Positions 27,619 through 38,768 of a DNA stretch of 64,000 bases are shown in pieces. The position numbers and the translations under genes are program-made. Location of the stretch: contig NZ_JAASQL010000002.1 of the NCBI RefSeq assembly GCF_011762155.1, forward strand, positions 62,001 through 126,000, read 5' to 3'. Numbering within the stretch: position 1 is the first letter of the stretch; the number at the start of each line of letters is the position of its first letter. This DNA is from Wenyingzhuangia heitensis. Its GTDB lineage: Bacteria > Bacteroidota > Bacteroidia > Flavobacteriales > Flavobacteriaceae. The notes under the pieces are model-generated. The model searched no databases. It was not told the DNA's origin and saw only the letters and a program-made list of their open reading frames with translations.

Positions 27619-28899
27619 TTATCGTCCTTCAGGATGATGTCTTAATTTACCCAATCCTTGTTTAAAATAAACTTCTGGTTTGTGCCAAACACCTGTTTGT
27701 TTAAAACCTGGCTCATCATAATCTAAACTTAAATCACAATCAAATCTGGCAATAATAGAATATCTTTTTCCGTTAGTTCCAGCATTGATAAAGTGAGAAA
27801 ATCCCCAAGTAATTCCTCTACCATCTTTGGTGTCTGTAAAAGCATCTGGAGTATAAGGACCTGCAGCAATAGGCACTAAAGAAATTTTAGAAGCCACTTT
27901 AAAGTTTACTCCATCTTCAGCATACTGTACCGTTTCTCTTTCGTTACCGTCTTTGTAATAAATAGCAGCAATTCCTTTTTTGTAAGGAAAGTATGTAGTT
28001 TCGTGACCAGAGGTAGAAACTGGGTTTAAAGGATGTTTTGTATAAGGTCCTAAAGGATCATCAGCCATAGCTAATCCATGTCCTACTGCATAGTTTTTTC
28101 TGTTGTCTGGCCACTTGTTGTAAGCCGATTTGTAATACACATAAATCTTTCCGTTGTGTACAATAGGAAAAGGGTCGTGTGTTGCTTTGTGATCCCATTC
28201 TCCTTCTTTTCCAAAAGGAATAACAGCATCACCACCATGTGTCCAAGGTCCACTTGGTGAATCTGCATATGAAATTGATACTGGACATAAATCACCTCTT
28301 AATCCACTAGGCTCATCAAAAGCTTGATAGTACAAGTAGTATTTTCCTTTCCAAATTAAAATTTCTGGAGTACAAACAGATCTCCATCCAGATTTTGGTT
28401 TTTCGGGTCTTTTAATAGCAAATCCTTGCTCTTTCCAATTAAATCCATCTTTACTAGTAGCGTACCAAACCTCTGCCAAATCCCAATCTGTAGATGGAAT
28501 TTCATCTGTAGCTTTGGCAGCATTGTTCCAACCAATAGGACGGACTTTTGTATGACGTTTTGTGTACCAAACATAATAAGTGTCATTTACTTTTATAGGT
28601 CTAGTAGGGTCTCTTCTAGAAATGGTTCCATCACCACCGTTGTAATCAAAACCTTTTAATTTGGTGTATTTAAATTGTGAAAATAATTCGTTGTCTTGAG
28701 CTCTAGGAGCAGGATAATCAAACATGCGTTCTGCCGATGCACTTAAGGGCATATCTGGCTTTTCTGTAGGTAATTTATAAGGGAAAACCTTATGTTCTTG
28801 AGTGGTTGTATTTTGTTCTTTACTAGCTCCACAAGAAATTGTTAGTGCTATTAGTATTAAACCTAGACCTAATTTTTTTAATATAGATATTGATTTCAT
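27619..28899 (-). CDS. GH117-family lipoprotein, probable 3,6-anhydro-L-galactosidase
   Basis: This 426-residue lipoprotein (lipobox LTISC, Cys at about residue 23) belongs to GH117, exo-acting five-bladed beta-propeller enzymes that release 3,6-anhydro-L-galactose from neoagaro-oligosaccharides. Visible family text includes RAQDNELFSQFKYTKLKGF and DGTISRRDPTRPI, with the first catalytic-type Asp. DLAEVWYATSKDGFNWKEQG follows, then WDHKATHDPFPI with a second Asp, and SGHETTYFPY holding the His-Glu pair. Domain-swapped dimers are usual in the family. It is the last of a three-gene sugar operon with a symporter and an FAD oxidoreductase. GH117 has several clades, and some members do not act on agar, so the exact bond is inferred. 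Confidence 0.9.
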   Translation of the reverse strand: MKSISILKKLGLGLILIALTISCGASKEQNTTTQEHKVFPYKLPTEKPDMPLSASAERMFDYPAPRAQDNELFSQFKYTKLKGFDYNGGDGTISRRDPTRPIKVNDTYYVWYTKRHTKVRPIGWNNAAKATDEIPSTDWDLAEVWYATSKDGFNWKEQGFAIKRPEKPKSGWRSVCTPEILIWKGKYYLYYQAFDEPSGLRGDLCPVSISYADSPSGPWTHGGDAVIPFGKEGEWDHKATHDPFPIVHNGKIYVYYKSAYNKWPDNRKNYAVGHGLAMADDPLGPYTKHPLNPVSTSGHETTYFPYKKGIAAIYYKDGNERETVQYAEDGVNFKVASKISLVPIAAGPYTPDAFTDTKDGRGITWGFSHFINAGTNGKRYSIIARFDCDLSLDYDEPGFKQTGVWHKPEVYFKQGLGKLRHHPEGR

Positions 28900-28909
28900 A
28901 TGTTGAATT

Positions 28910-30568
28910 TTAACTTTTTGTTTTTGATGATTTGTACACTATAAAAGCTCCTCCAAATAAGACTAATGATCCTATTGCATTGATAATAATTGATTGAGTC
29001 TCGCTAAAAAAAGTAAGTCCTAAAATAATAAGTCCGGTACATAAAACTCCAATACCAATTACTTTTACACCTTTTAAATTTTGAGATTTAGAATCCTCTG
29101 TATCATTAGAAATAGGTTTAGCGGCCAATTTTTCTATATACTGATTATATTGGGTAGGCTCTAAGTTTTTAGCTTTTGCATAGATTTCATATATGGCCAA
29201 TAATAAAATTGGACCACTTACTCCTAAAATCATTTCGTTAGCTCTACTTAAAGAAATATCAAACAATTCTGGAGATACAAATTTGAAAAATAAGTTGATG
29301 GCTAAAGAGGTTATCGTTACTACAATAACACTTTTACCTGTTTGTTGTTTAGAGAATAAGGACCATAACGGAGGTAAAAACATAGCACCACCTGTTAAGG
29401 CAGCTAAGGTTAATACTACGGATACAATTCCTCCCATCATAGGGACTAATAAGGCAATTATTATGGTGATGATTCCTAAAACAATAGTGGTTGTTTTTCC
29501 TATTTTCACCAATTTAGAATCACTAGTATTAGGGTTTAGATGTTTGTAAATATCGTTGGTAAATACTCCAGCTGATATGTTTAAAGTAGTGTTTACAGAA
29601 CTAGAAGTGGCAAAAACCATTCCTCCTAACATTAATCCTAACATACCAATTGGTAGAACTTCTTTACAAATTAATAAATAAGCTCCTTCATCAGCCAAAG
29701 CTCCCAATTCAGGATTCAAGACTTTATAAATCATAGGAGGCAACATCCAAATAACAGGACTTAATGTATACAAACCAGCAAAGACCAATCCTACTTTTTT
29801 TGCCTCTTTTGGAGAAGATACAGAGGTATATCTTTGTATATATCCCCAGTGACCTGCTATAAAAAAGAGATTGTACAGTCCGAAAGCGACCATAAACTCC
29901 CAAGAATATTCAGCATTTACCAAATTAAAATAGTTGTCAGGTGCTTTGCTAATAAATCCATCAATACCACCTACTTTGTCTAAGGCTAAAGGAACTACAA
30001 TTAATACAGCTGCAGTAAGTACAACAAATTGTAGAATATCGGTAACAATAACTGCCCACAAGCCTCCAACAGCGGTGTAAATTAGAATAATAACTCCTAA
30101 AAAGATAATACTGGTAGAAATAGGAATGTTGGTAGAAACCTCTACAATTTTAGCAACAGGATACAGATAAGTACCTGTGGTAAAAATTGAAATAACTAAA
30201 AATAAATAGGTGTAAACTTTTTGAGTTTTATAACCTAATCTACTTGTAATGTATTCTGCTGCGGTTAATGCTTTTGTTTTTTGCCATTTTGGAGCAATAA
30301 AAAATGCAATAATAATACCTGCAATACACATGGTCCATTGTATGGTTACGGCAACCCAACCACTACTGTATGCAATAGCTCCCCAAACCACAAAAGTACC
30401 TGCAGAAAAGAAACTCATAAACAAAGACAATCCACTCATCCACCAAGGTAAACCACCACCAGCAGCAAAGTAAGATTTCATGTTTTTTCCTGATTTGGAA
30501 AAGCTTAATCCACAGACAAAAACAAGTATGGAAAAAAGGATAATAACTCCAATATCTATAGTACTCAT
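28910..30568 (-). CDS. Sodium:solute symporter family transporter
   Basis: This 552-residue inner-membrane protein has about 13-14 hydrophobic helices starting with IDIGVIILFSILVFVCGL and the family's early MKSYFAAGGGLPWWMSGLS stretch. GLWAVIVTDILQFVV and the later MVFATSSSVNTTLNISAG are the sodium-binding core seen in SGLT-like carriers. It lies 10 bp from the GH117 gene and 16 bp from the FAD oxidoreductase gene in one operon, so it probably imports the sugar released by these enzymes. Candidate substrates are anhydro-galactose, galactose or an oxidised product; the sequence does not settle this. Confidence 0.92.
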   Translation of the reverse strand: MSTIDIGVIILFSILVFVCGLSFSKSGKNMKSYFAAGGGLPWWMSGLSLFMSFFSAGTFVVWGAIAYSSGWVAVTIQWTMCIAGIIIAFFIAPKWQKTKALTAAEYITSRLGYKTQKVYTYLFLVISIFTTGTYLYPVAKIVEVSTNIPISTSIIFLGVIILIYTAVGGLWAVIVTDILQFVVLTAAVLIVVPLALDKVGGIDGFISKAPDNYFNLVNAEYSWEFMVAFGLYNLFFIAGHWGYIQRYTSVSSPKEAKKVGLVFAGLYTLSPVIWMLPPMIYKVLNPELGALADEGAYLLICKEVLPIGMLGLMLGGMVFATSSSVNTTLNISAGVFTNDIYKHLNPNTSDSKLVKIGKTTTIVLGIITIIIALLVPMMGGIVSVVLTLAALTGGAMFLPPLWSLFSKQQTGKSVIVVTITSLAINLFFKFVSPELFDISLSRANEMILGVSGPILLLAIYEIYAKAKNLEPTQYNQYIEKLAAKPISNDTEDSKSQNLKGVKVIGIGVLCTGLIILGLTFFSETQSIIINAIGSLVLFGGAFIVYKSSKTKS

Positions 30569-30584
30569 AGTATTTATTTAATAA

Positions 30585-32864
30585 TTATTTACAAAAAATT
30601 TCAAAAATAGATGTAGGAACATTTTCTAAAGGCTTTTCTAGTTCTATAACAATTCCTGTTGTCTTAATTGGTGTTTCTAATTTGATGGTATTAATTGTTT
30701 GATGATTGTCTTTTTGAGTAAAAAGTACCTCACCATTATTATTTTTTATAACATAGTTACGTACACAAAAAGGAACAACAGCCTCAGGATGTCCATATAA
30801 GGTAGATTCCATTGGGTGGTCGTAATCTGTATCTAAAAATAGTTTAATTTCTGAAATTGTTTTTTCAGTATCCCATTCAATTTTTAATTCAGGTTTTTGA
30901 TCTGATAAATTTGCTGTCCAAGCATTGGCTTGTCCCCAAGGTCTTACGTATCCATTCCCAATATTAGAAGTATCAAAAGAGCTAATAGCAGGAGAAATTT
31001 CCATAGCAATATTTCTTCCTTCTGGTCTACGGTGTGGAGTCCAAAATTCAAAAGTGTCTACTCCTAAGTTTTCTGGTGGAGTTTGTTTACCGTTGTTAGA
31101 AACTGCTTTGTTTACTCCGTTAAAAACCGAAATAATTCCGGTACTTCTAAATTCACTATTCTTAAGGCTAATACTTTCATTTGCTAAAAAAGTAACAAAA
31201 GCATATTGATCTTCGGAAACAGATTTTGAAAAAGAAATTTCAATATTTTGTTCTCCTTTTTTCAAGGATATTTTTTTACTTTCTAAAATAACATCAGGAG
31301 TATAGTTTTTAGTTTTTTTAGAACTACGCAACTCAACAGTTAATACGGTATCTTCTGTAACATTTGCCAATACTTTAAAGGTATAATTTACATTTGCTTT
31401 TAAAGGTAGTAGTTGAGCGGCAGCTAGTTTTAAACTCATCCATTCTCCGTTAAAAGGAATTTCTGACAAGGCTAATGTAGATGAAGCAGAAATAGAAGCA
31501 GTACTTACTAAGTTACTTTCTTTAATAATAGGAAAGTCAGGAATAGATTGTCCTGTAATGTTTAATTCATTCTGTAAATAAGAAAGATTCTTTTTTTCTA
31601 AAAGATCTTTAGGCAACGCTGTTTTTTCGTGACAAATAGCAGCGGCCATACCTACAGCTTGTGCAGTTAATCCGTTGGTAGCCATTACTCTTGTTGATCC
31701 AAAAGCCACGTGTGTAGCACTAATAATTCTACCTGCTAAAAATAAATTGTCTATATCTTTGCTAACCAAAGTTCTATACGGAATTTGGTATACTCCTTTA
31801 GAGTGCCATTGTGTACAGCCCGACAATTTACTATAAACTCCATCAGCTGGGTGTAAATCTATAGCCCAACCACCATGTGCAATTGCATCATCAAAGTTTT
31901 TTTGTTCTATAACATCTTGTTGTTTTATCATATACAAACCTTCAAAACGTCTACTTTCTCTTTTTCCAGGAATGGTTCCTACCCATTCTAAAGTGTGGTT
32001 TTCTACATCCTTAAACTCTCCAGAGTTTTTAATATAATCCCAAACACCATAAATTACTTTCCACAATTCTTGTTTAATTTCTTCGGTGTCGTGAATGGTA
32101 TCTTTTCTACCTCCATATTCAAACCACCAAAAACGACATCCTTTGTCATCTTTACCAATGGCCTTGTATCTAGGGATTTCGGTAATATCTTTTAAGGCAA
32201 AAGAAGGAGCTGTGTAATCTACAGGAAAATCTTCTCTTTTGCTATAAAAATACATAGAGTGTCCTAGTAGTTCCCCATAAGAATCGTCAGGAGCAAATAA
32301 TTCTCCAAATTCTTCTCTTTTTTCGGCACCCATTCTAAAAGCTGCCCCCGCTTTAAAGGCGACAATACCATCACCAGAAGCATCACAAAACAAAGGTGAT
32401 TTAACGGTGTAACTAATAGAGTTTTGACTGTTAAAAGCTTTTACAGACTCAATATTAGTATCGTTTTTTTTAGAAATATCGTAAACTGCAGTGTTTAATA
32501 AAAGGGTAATATTTTTTTCTTCCAATACTTTTTCTAAAAGAATGGTATCAAAAACAACGGCATTTCCTTCTTTATTTCGGTACATGTTTTCTACCAAAAT
32601 TTCATCCATTACACCACCTTCTCTAGACCAACGATTGTTGTTTCCCATGTGAGATGTAGCTCCTAAAATCCACAAGCGCACTTCTGATGATGCATTTCCT
32701 CCTAAAACAGGTCTGTCTTGAATTAAAACGGTTTTAGTTCCTTTTCTTGCTGCGGTAATAGCGGCACAAACTCCTGCAATTCCTCCACCAATAATGGTAA
32801 AATCAGAATTGATTGTAGTTTCTCTATTGGGTCTTGTTTGTGTTGTATAATTTTCAATTAACAT
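30585..32864 (-). CDS. FAD-dependent oxidoreductase with a C-terminal beta-rich domain
   Basis: This 759-residue protein starts with an FAD-binding Rossmann motif (TIIGGGIAGVCAAITAARKG) and continues PVLGGNASSEVRLW, the pattern of the FAD_oxidored family. A second flavin-contact stretch is LFLAGRIISATHVAFGSTRV near residue 380. After about residue 440 comes a beta-rich part (YTFKVLANVTEDTVLTVELRS, later KPELKIEWDTEKTISEIKLF) that looks like one or two carbohydrate-binding-type sandwiches. There is no signal peptide, so it should be cytosolic. It starts the operon with the symporter and GH117 lipoprotein and diverges from a LacI gene, so it probably oxidises a sugar or sugar acid. The reaction is unknown to me. 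Confidence 0.78.
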   Translation of the reverse strand: MLIENYTTQTRPNRETTINSDFTIIGGGIAGVCAAITAARKGTKTVLIQDRPVLGGNASSEVRLWILGATSHMGNNNRWSREGGVMDEILVENMYRNKEGNAVVFDTILLEKVLEEKNITLLLNTAVYDISKKNDTNIESVKAFNSQNSISYTVKSPLFCDASGDGIVAFKAGAAFRMGAEKREEFGELFAPDDSYGELLGHSMYFYSKREDFPVDYTAPSFALKDITEIPRYKAIGKDDKGCRFWWFEYGGRKDTIHDTEEIKQELWKVIYGVWDYIKNSGEFKDVENHTLEWVGTIPGKRESRRFEGLYMIKQQDVIEQKNFDDAIAHGGWAIDLHPADGVYSKLSGCTQWHSKGVYQIPYRTLVSKDIDNLFLAGRIISATHVAFGSTRVMATNGLTAQAVGMAAAICHEKTALPKDLLEKKNLSYLQNELNITGQSIPDFPIIKESNLVSTASISASSTLALSEIPFNGEWMSLKLAAAQLLPLKANVNYTFKVLANVTEDTVLTVELRSSKKTKNYTPDVILESKKISLKKGEQNIEISFSKSVSEDQYAFVTFLANESISLKNSEFRSTGIISVFNGVNKAVSNNGKQTPPENLGVDTFEFWTPHRRPEGRNIAMEISPAISSFDTSNIGNGYVRPWGQANAWTANLSDQKPELKIEWDTEKTISEIKLFLDTDYDHPMESTLYGHPEAVVPFCVRNYVIKNNNGEVLFTQKDNHQTINTIKLETPIKTTGIVIELEKPLENVPTSIFEIFCK

Positions 32865-32955
32865 ATAGTTGCTTTTCTTGGCTATTTGGTTAGTTTTCTA
32901 TTTGTGTACTTCTAAATTCCTACATTTTTTTAGATTGATGTGCTTGAAGTACTAA

Positions 32956-32989
32956 AAAAGAACATCGGAAACGTTTCCGATGTTCTTTT
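32956..32989. promoter_or_regulatory. LacI-family operator, 34-bp perfect palindrome
   Basis: Two 17-nt arms meet at GGAAACGTTTCC (centre between 32972 and 32973), and each extends perfectly to AAAAGAACATC and its complement. The centre matches the CG-containing LacI/GalR-type operator. It lies 92 bp upstream of the FAD oxidoreductase start and 60 bp upstream of the lacI start, so it probably controls both. A T run follows on both sides, so it could fold in RNA too, but no gene ends here. Confidence 0.82.
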
Positions 32990-32993
32990 ATTT

Positions 32994-33011
32994 ACCGATA
33001 ACGTTTCCGAA
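32994..33011. promoter_or_regulatory. Second, weaker LacI-type operator
   Basis: CGATAACGTTTCCG repeats the core of the main operator imperfectly, centred between 33002 and 33003. The two centres are 30 bp apart, about three helical turns, so a tetramer or two dimers could bind on one face. It lies 38 bp before the lacI start and would repress that gene. Confidence 0.65.
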
Positions 33012-33048
33012 ACTTGACTATTAATTTCCGAATGTTTAATATTGAAAC

Positions 33049-34056
33049 ATGAAGAGAACTACCATAAAAGATGTTGCTAAAAAATTAAACGTATCAGTAT
33101 CTACGGTTTCTAGAGCTTTTAATAACAAATACGATATTAAAGAAGAAACCAAAGAGTTAATTATAAAAACGGCAAAAGAGTTGGGGTACAGACCCAATCC
33201 TATTGCTAGAAAATTGATACAACAACGTTCTTACAATATTGGAATTATTGTTCCGGAGTTTGTAAACAGTTATTTTCCTGATGTAATTATGGAAGCACAA
33301 AAAGTATTGATAGATAAAGGGTATCAAGTACTAATTATGCAGTCTAATGATTCATCGGAAACAGAATTAAAAAATTTAGAAACTCTATTAGACAATATGG
33401 TAGATGGTTTGATTGTTTCTTTAATTAGAGAAGATGACAATATTGAAAAGTACAAAGAGTTGTTAGATGATAAAATGCCCATCGTATTTTTTAATAGAGT
33501 AGCAGATAAATTAGATGCATGTAAAGTAGTTTTTGATGATTTTAAATGGGCATTTTTTGCCACCGAACATTTAATATTGCAAGGTTATGAAGATATTGTT
33601 TATTTAAGTGGTCCCAAACACATGAGACTGTCTTTAAATAGAATTATGGGTTTTGAAAAAGCACACAGAAAACACAGAAGAGACGTTGGGAAAATAATTC
33701 CTTGTGGTTTTTCTATGGAAGAAGGTGCAAAGGCTGCAAGACAAATGATTGAAAATAACCAAGTGCCTAGAGCTATTTTTGCAGCAAATGACCATTGTGC
33801 TATTGGTGCCATGCGAGTTTTTAAAGAGTATGGGTATAACATTCCTAAAGATGTTGCTATTGTAGGTTTTACAGAGTCTAGATTGGCAGAACACATTCAT
33901 CCTACTTTAACAACCGTTGAGCAACCTACCAAAGATATAGGGATTACCGCTGCTAATTTATTGATAGAACAATTGGAGAATAAAGGAATGTTTGTGCCAC
34001 AAACCATTGTGTTAAACGGACGTTTAAATGTTAGAGAATCATCGGTTACGCATTAG
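33049..34056 (+). CDS. LacI/GalR-family transcriptional regulator
   Basis: This 335-residue regulator has an N-terminal helix-turn-helix (TIKDVAKKLNVSVSTVSRAFN) and hinge RPNPIARKL. The periplasmic-binding-protein-like sensor follows from about residue 60 (NIGIIVPEFVNSYFPDVI), with FAANDHCAIGAMRVFKEYG and FTESRLAEHIHPTLTTVEQP near the C-terminus. The ligand is unknown but is expected to be a sugar handled by the divergent GH117-symporter-oxidoreductase operon. Two operator-like sites lie in the spacer, one close to its own start, so it probably also limits its own expression. The length and all parts are normal for the family. Confidence 0.95.
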   Translation: MKRTTIKDVAKKLNVSVSTVSRAFNNKYDIKEETKELIIKTAKELGYRPNPIARKLIQQRSYNIGIIVPEFVNSYFPDVIMEAQKVLIDKGYQVLIMQSNDSSETELKNLETLLDNMVDGLIVSLIREDDNIEKYKELLDDKMPIVFFNRVADKLDACKVVFDDFKWAFFATEHLILQGYEDIVYLSGPKHMRLSLNRIMGFEKAHRKHRRDVGKIIPCGFSMEEGAKAARQMIENNQVPRAIFAANDHCAIGAMRVFKEYGYNIPKDVAIVGFTESRLAEHIHPTLTTVEQPTKDIGITAANLLIEQLENKGMFVPQTIVLNGRLNVRESSVTH

Positions 34057-34135
34057 TTCTAATTTCTAATATTTTATTAAATCTTCTAGCGTAGTCGAGA
34101 AGTTTTTTTAGGGTTAGGAATGTTTAAAATTCTGA

Positions 34136-34657
34136 TTATTTAAAATAATAAACAGCAAAAACACCCGCAATAGCATATAACAAATGACCTTCCCAAGAAG
34201 TGTTTTTTTTGGATGATGGAAAAATTCCCCAAAGCAATCCACCATACAGAATAAGAACAATTACAGAAACCAACAAAGGTTGTAAGGTATTGCTTAAAAA
34301 TCCGTTTACAATTATAAATGTGGCCAATCCGTAAATAAGTCCACTAGCACCCATATGATTGGCATTTCTACCTAAGAGCCAAACTAAGAATCCACCTAAA
34401 AAAAGTACAATAGCAATTACTTTTATTGCTATTGTAGGATAAGAATAATGTAAGGTAAACAACAAAACGAGTATTGGAACCGTGTTAGACACCAAGTGTT
34501 TCCAACTGCTGTGTAGTAACGGAGCGGTTACAATTCCTATCAATCCTTTTTGTTTTCTGGGGATAATTCCATATTTGCGTATAGGTATAATAAGTCCAAT
34601 AAAATAGACCAAGTAAATACCCACAATAAAATAAAGAATGTAATTGTTAGGAATCAT
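34136..34657 (-). CDS. Rhomboid-family intramembrane serine protease
   Basis: This 173-residue, mostly hydrophobic protein has about six membrane helices. The catalytic serine motif GASGLIYGL lies near residue 103 and the catalytic His is in WEGHLLYAIAGVFA near residue 158. An early HLVSNTVPILVLL gives the H/N oxyanion region. It is shorter than many rhomboids but has all three parts. Its ATG overlaps the last codons of the upstream solenoid protein gene by 4 bp, so the two are translationally coupled and probably work together. Substrates are unknown; the neighbour, which has its own membrane anchor, is a reasonable candidate. Confidence 0.85.
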   Translation of the reverse strand: MIPNNYILYFIVGIYLVYFIGLIIPIRKYGIIPRKQKGLIGIVTAPLLHSSWKHLVSNTVPILVLLFTLHYSYPTIAIKVIAIVLFLGGFLVWLLGRNANHMGASGLIYGLATFIIVNGFLSNTLQPLLVSVIVLILYGGLLWGIFPSSKKNTSWEGHLLYAIAGVFAVYYFK

Positions 34658-35922
34658 TTACGGTATTTTCTAAAAGCCTGAATGGTTTCATACAAACCAT
34701 AACCAATAAAAACTTTCCCAAAAATGAATGGAATCCACTCTACAAAACGACTTAAAAACTCTCTTTTTTCTGACAATGGATCATAAAAGTTAGTGACCAA
34801 CATAAATTTAAAATAACCAGAGGTAAAATGATTAAATCCATTGATGATATCAAATTCATTTTGCCAATTTTTAACAAAGTATAAAATACTATAAAAACCA
34901 AAAGCGAAAAGTAAAGTCATTTTTAATGCTTTGCCCCAGCTAGTTCCATGGTTAGAGAAAAGGCTATTTAATTTTAGAATTAGTAAATCACCATTCCACC
35001 ATTTTTTAGTTGATTGTAATTCTTTTTTATAGAGCTCTAATTCATAACTTCTAAATTTATCGTAGTCAATTCTATTCTCCGTTTTTTGTAATTGTTGTTT
35101 TATCGTTCTGACGGTTTTAATATCATTAGCGTTATAATTAGAAATGTTAGTTTGTAGGTTGTCTAAAAATGGAGGTAATGAGAAAAAAGTATCTTTTAAT
35201 TCAATTTTATCAACATGATTATCTTGCATTGATGTATTTCCGTAAAAAAAACAATCATCGAAAGTCATTTTTTTAAACTTATTATTATTTATATTAATTG
35301 TTTTGTTTATTGTTAAATTATGAGCGTAGAAAGAATTAGTTTTTACAACGTTTTTAATTATTCCTCTACCATTTAAAGTTATATCAAATAAGGAAATAGA
35401 CTCAAAACTACAATTATCTATTTGTAACTGTCTTTCTATTATATTATTGGGTTTAGTGAATCTAATAGAGTTTTTAGAGTCAATATTTTTTATTAATAAA
35501 GAATGTAAATTTACTTTTTCAAAATGATAGTTTGGAGCTTCAATTTTGTTGTTTGGATTATGCTGAATAGTTAAATAATCTACATTAGAGTCTTCAATGG
35601 TAATAGTTTTGTAATTATTGTTTTTAACAGAACAGTCACTAATATTAACTTGATTTAAGTTAGAGAGTTCTAAAAAAAAAGAAGTATCAAATTTACAGCT
35701 GTTAAATGATATGCTTTTGTTTTTAGAAGTGTTGTTTAATATGTTGAAAGAAAGGTTTTTAATTGTGAAATCACAATGGTCAAAGCTAAAGCCAAAGTAA
35801 TTTTTAAAATCAGATATTATACAGTCTATTTGAATTTTTTTGTCTTGAATATGTAGCAGTACATTCTCATTTCCATTTTCTAAGCTTGCTAAAATTGTTG
35901 ATAATAGTTCTTCTTTCTTCAA
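34654..35922 (-). CDS. Beta-solenoid-like protein with C-terminal membrane helices
   Basis: This 422-residue protein has an unusual first half, rich in Asn, Ser, Ile and Phe. Residues 35-260 consist of short strand-like repeats: FSFDHCDFTIKNLSF, SISFNSCKFDTSFF, LQIDNCSFESISLF, MTFDDCFFYGNTSM. The spacing resembles a right-handed, pentapeptide-like solenoid. A basic helical segment (about 280-310; RTIKQQLQKTENRIDYDKFR) leads to helices near 335-355 and 385-405 that are likely membrane-spanning. I know no function. It comes first in a two-gene unit with the rhomboid and overlaps it by 4 bp. Base composition is more AT-rich than the neighbours, which could suggest transfer, but that is not proof. 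Confidence 0.6.
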   Translation of the reverse strand: MKKEELLSTILASLENGNENVLLHIQDKKIQIDCIISDFKNYFGFSFDHCDFTIKNLSFNILNNTSKNKSISFNSCKFDTSFFLELSNLNQVNISDCSVKNNNYKTITIEDSNVDYLTIQHNPNNKIEAPNYHFEKVNLHSLLIKNIDSKNSIRFTKPNNIIERQLQIDNCSFESISLFDITLNGRGIIKNVVKTNSFYAHNLTINKTININNNKFKKMTFDDCFFYGNTSMQDNHVDKIELKDTFFSLPPFLDNLQTNISNYNANDIKTVRTIKQQLQKTENRIDYDKFRSYELELYKKELQSTKKWWNGDLLILKLNSLFSNHGTSWGKALKMTLLFAFGFYSILYFVKNWQNEFDIINGFNHFTSGYFKFMLVTNFYDPLSEKREFLSRFVEWIPFIFGKVFIGYGLYETIQAFRKYRK

Positions 35923-36036
35923 GGTGTAATTTTCTTACTAAATTAAAGAATTTATTTTTTAGCTTATTTGAAGATCTATAAGTGTTTTGGAAATAAATAT
36001 ATAATCAATATCAATTTTTATTGTTGTGGTATCTAA

Positions 36037-38553
<2,517 letters not shown>

Positions 38554-38624
38554 ACAAAAGCGGTATTAAGTTAGGTGATTATTTGTATACCAAAAGTGGT
38601 TTAAAAGTGGAGAATGGGTAATTG

Positions 38625-38768
38625 ATGAGTATTTTTTACACACTTATAAAAATATTGATTTTTGTAAGTGGTTGATTTATAGGTGGAGTTGTTGTTGGAA
38701 TAACAGTTGCTTGTTATATACTGAAAACAATTATACAAGAATTAAGTTCCACTATAAAAACCAAAATT
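38625..38768 (+). other. Degenerate small membrane-peptide ORF ahead of the glycosyltransferase
   Basis: An ATG at 38625 opens SIFYTLIKILIFVSG and then a TGA (38673-38675). The same frame continues FIGGVVVGITVACYIL, KTIIQELSSTIKTKI and runs straight into the glycosyltransferase ATG at 38769. It looks like a small membrane protein broken by one stop codon, or just a hydrophobic non-coding stretch. No homology is claimed. Confidence 0.2.

Noticed and set aside
32956-32989. The palindrome between the FAD oxidoreductase and lacI genes as a terminator
   Set aside because: Both neighbours start, rather than end, at this spacer, and the CG-centred core fits a LacI operator.
38673-38675. TGA as a selenocysteine codon
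   Set aside because: There is no sign of a SECIS-type hairpin or a cysteine-containing homologue; a simple stop codon or decay explains it.
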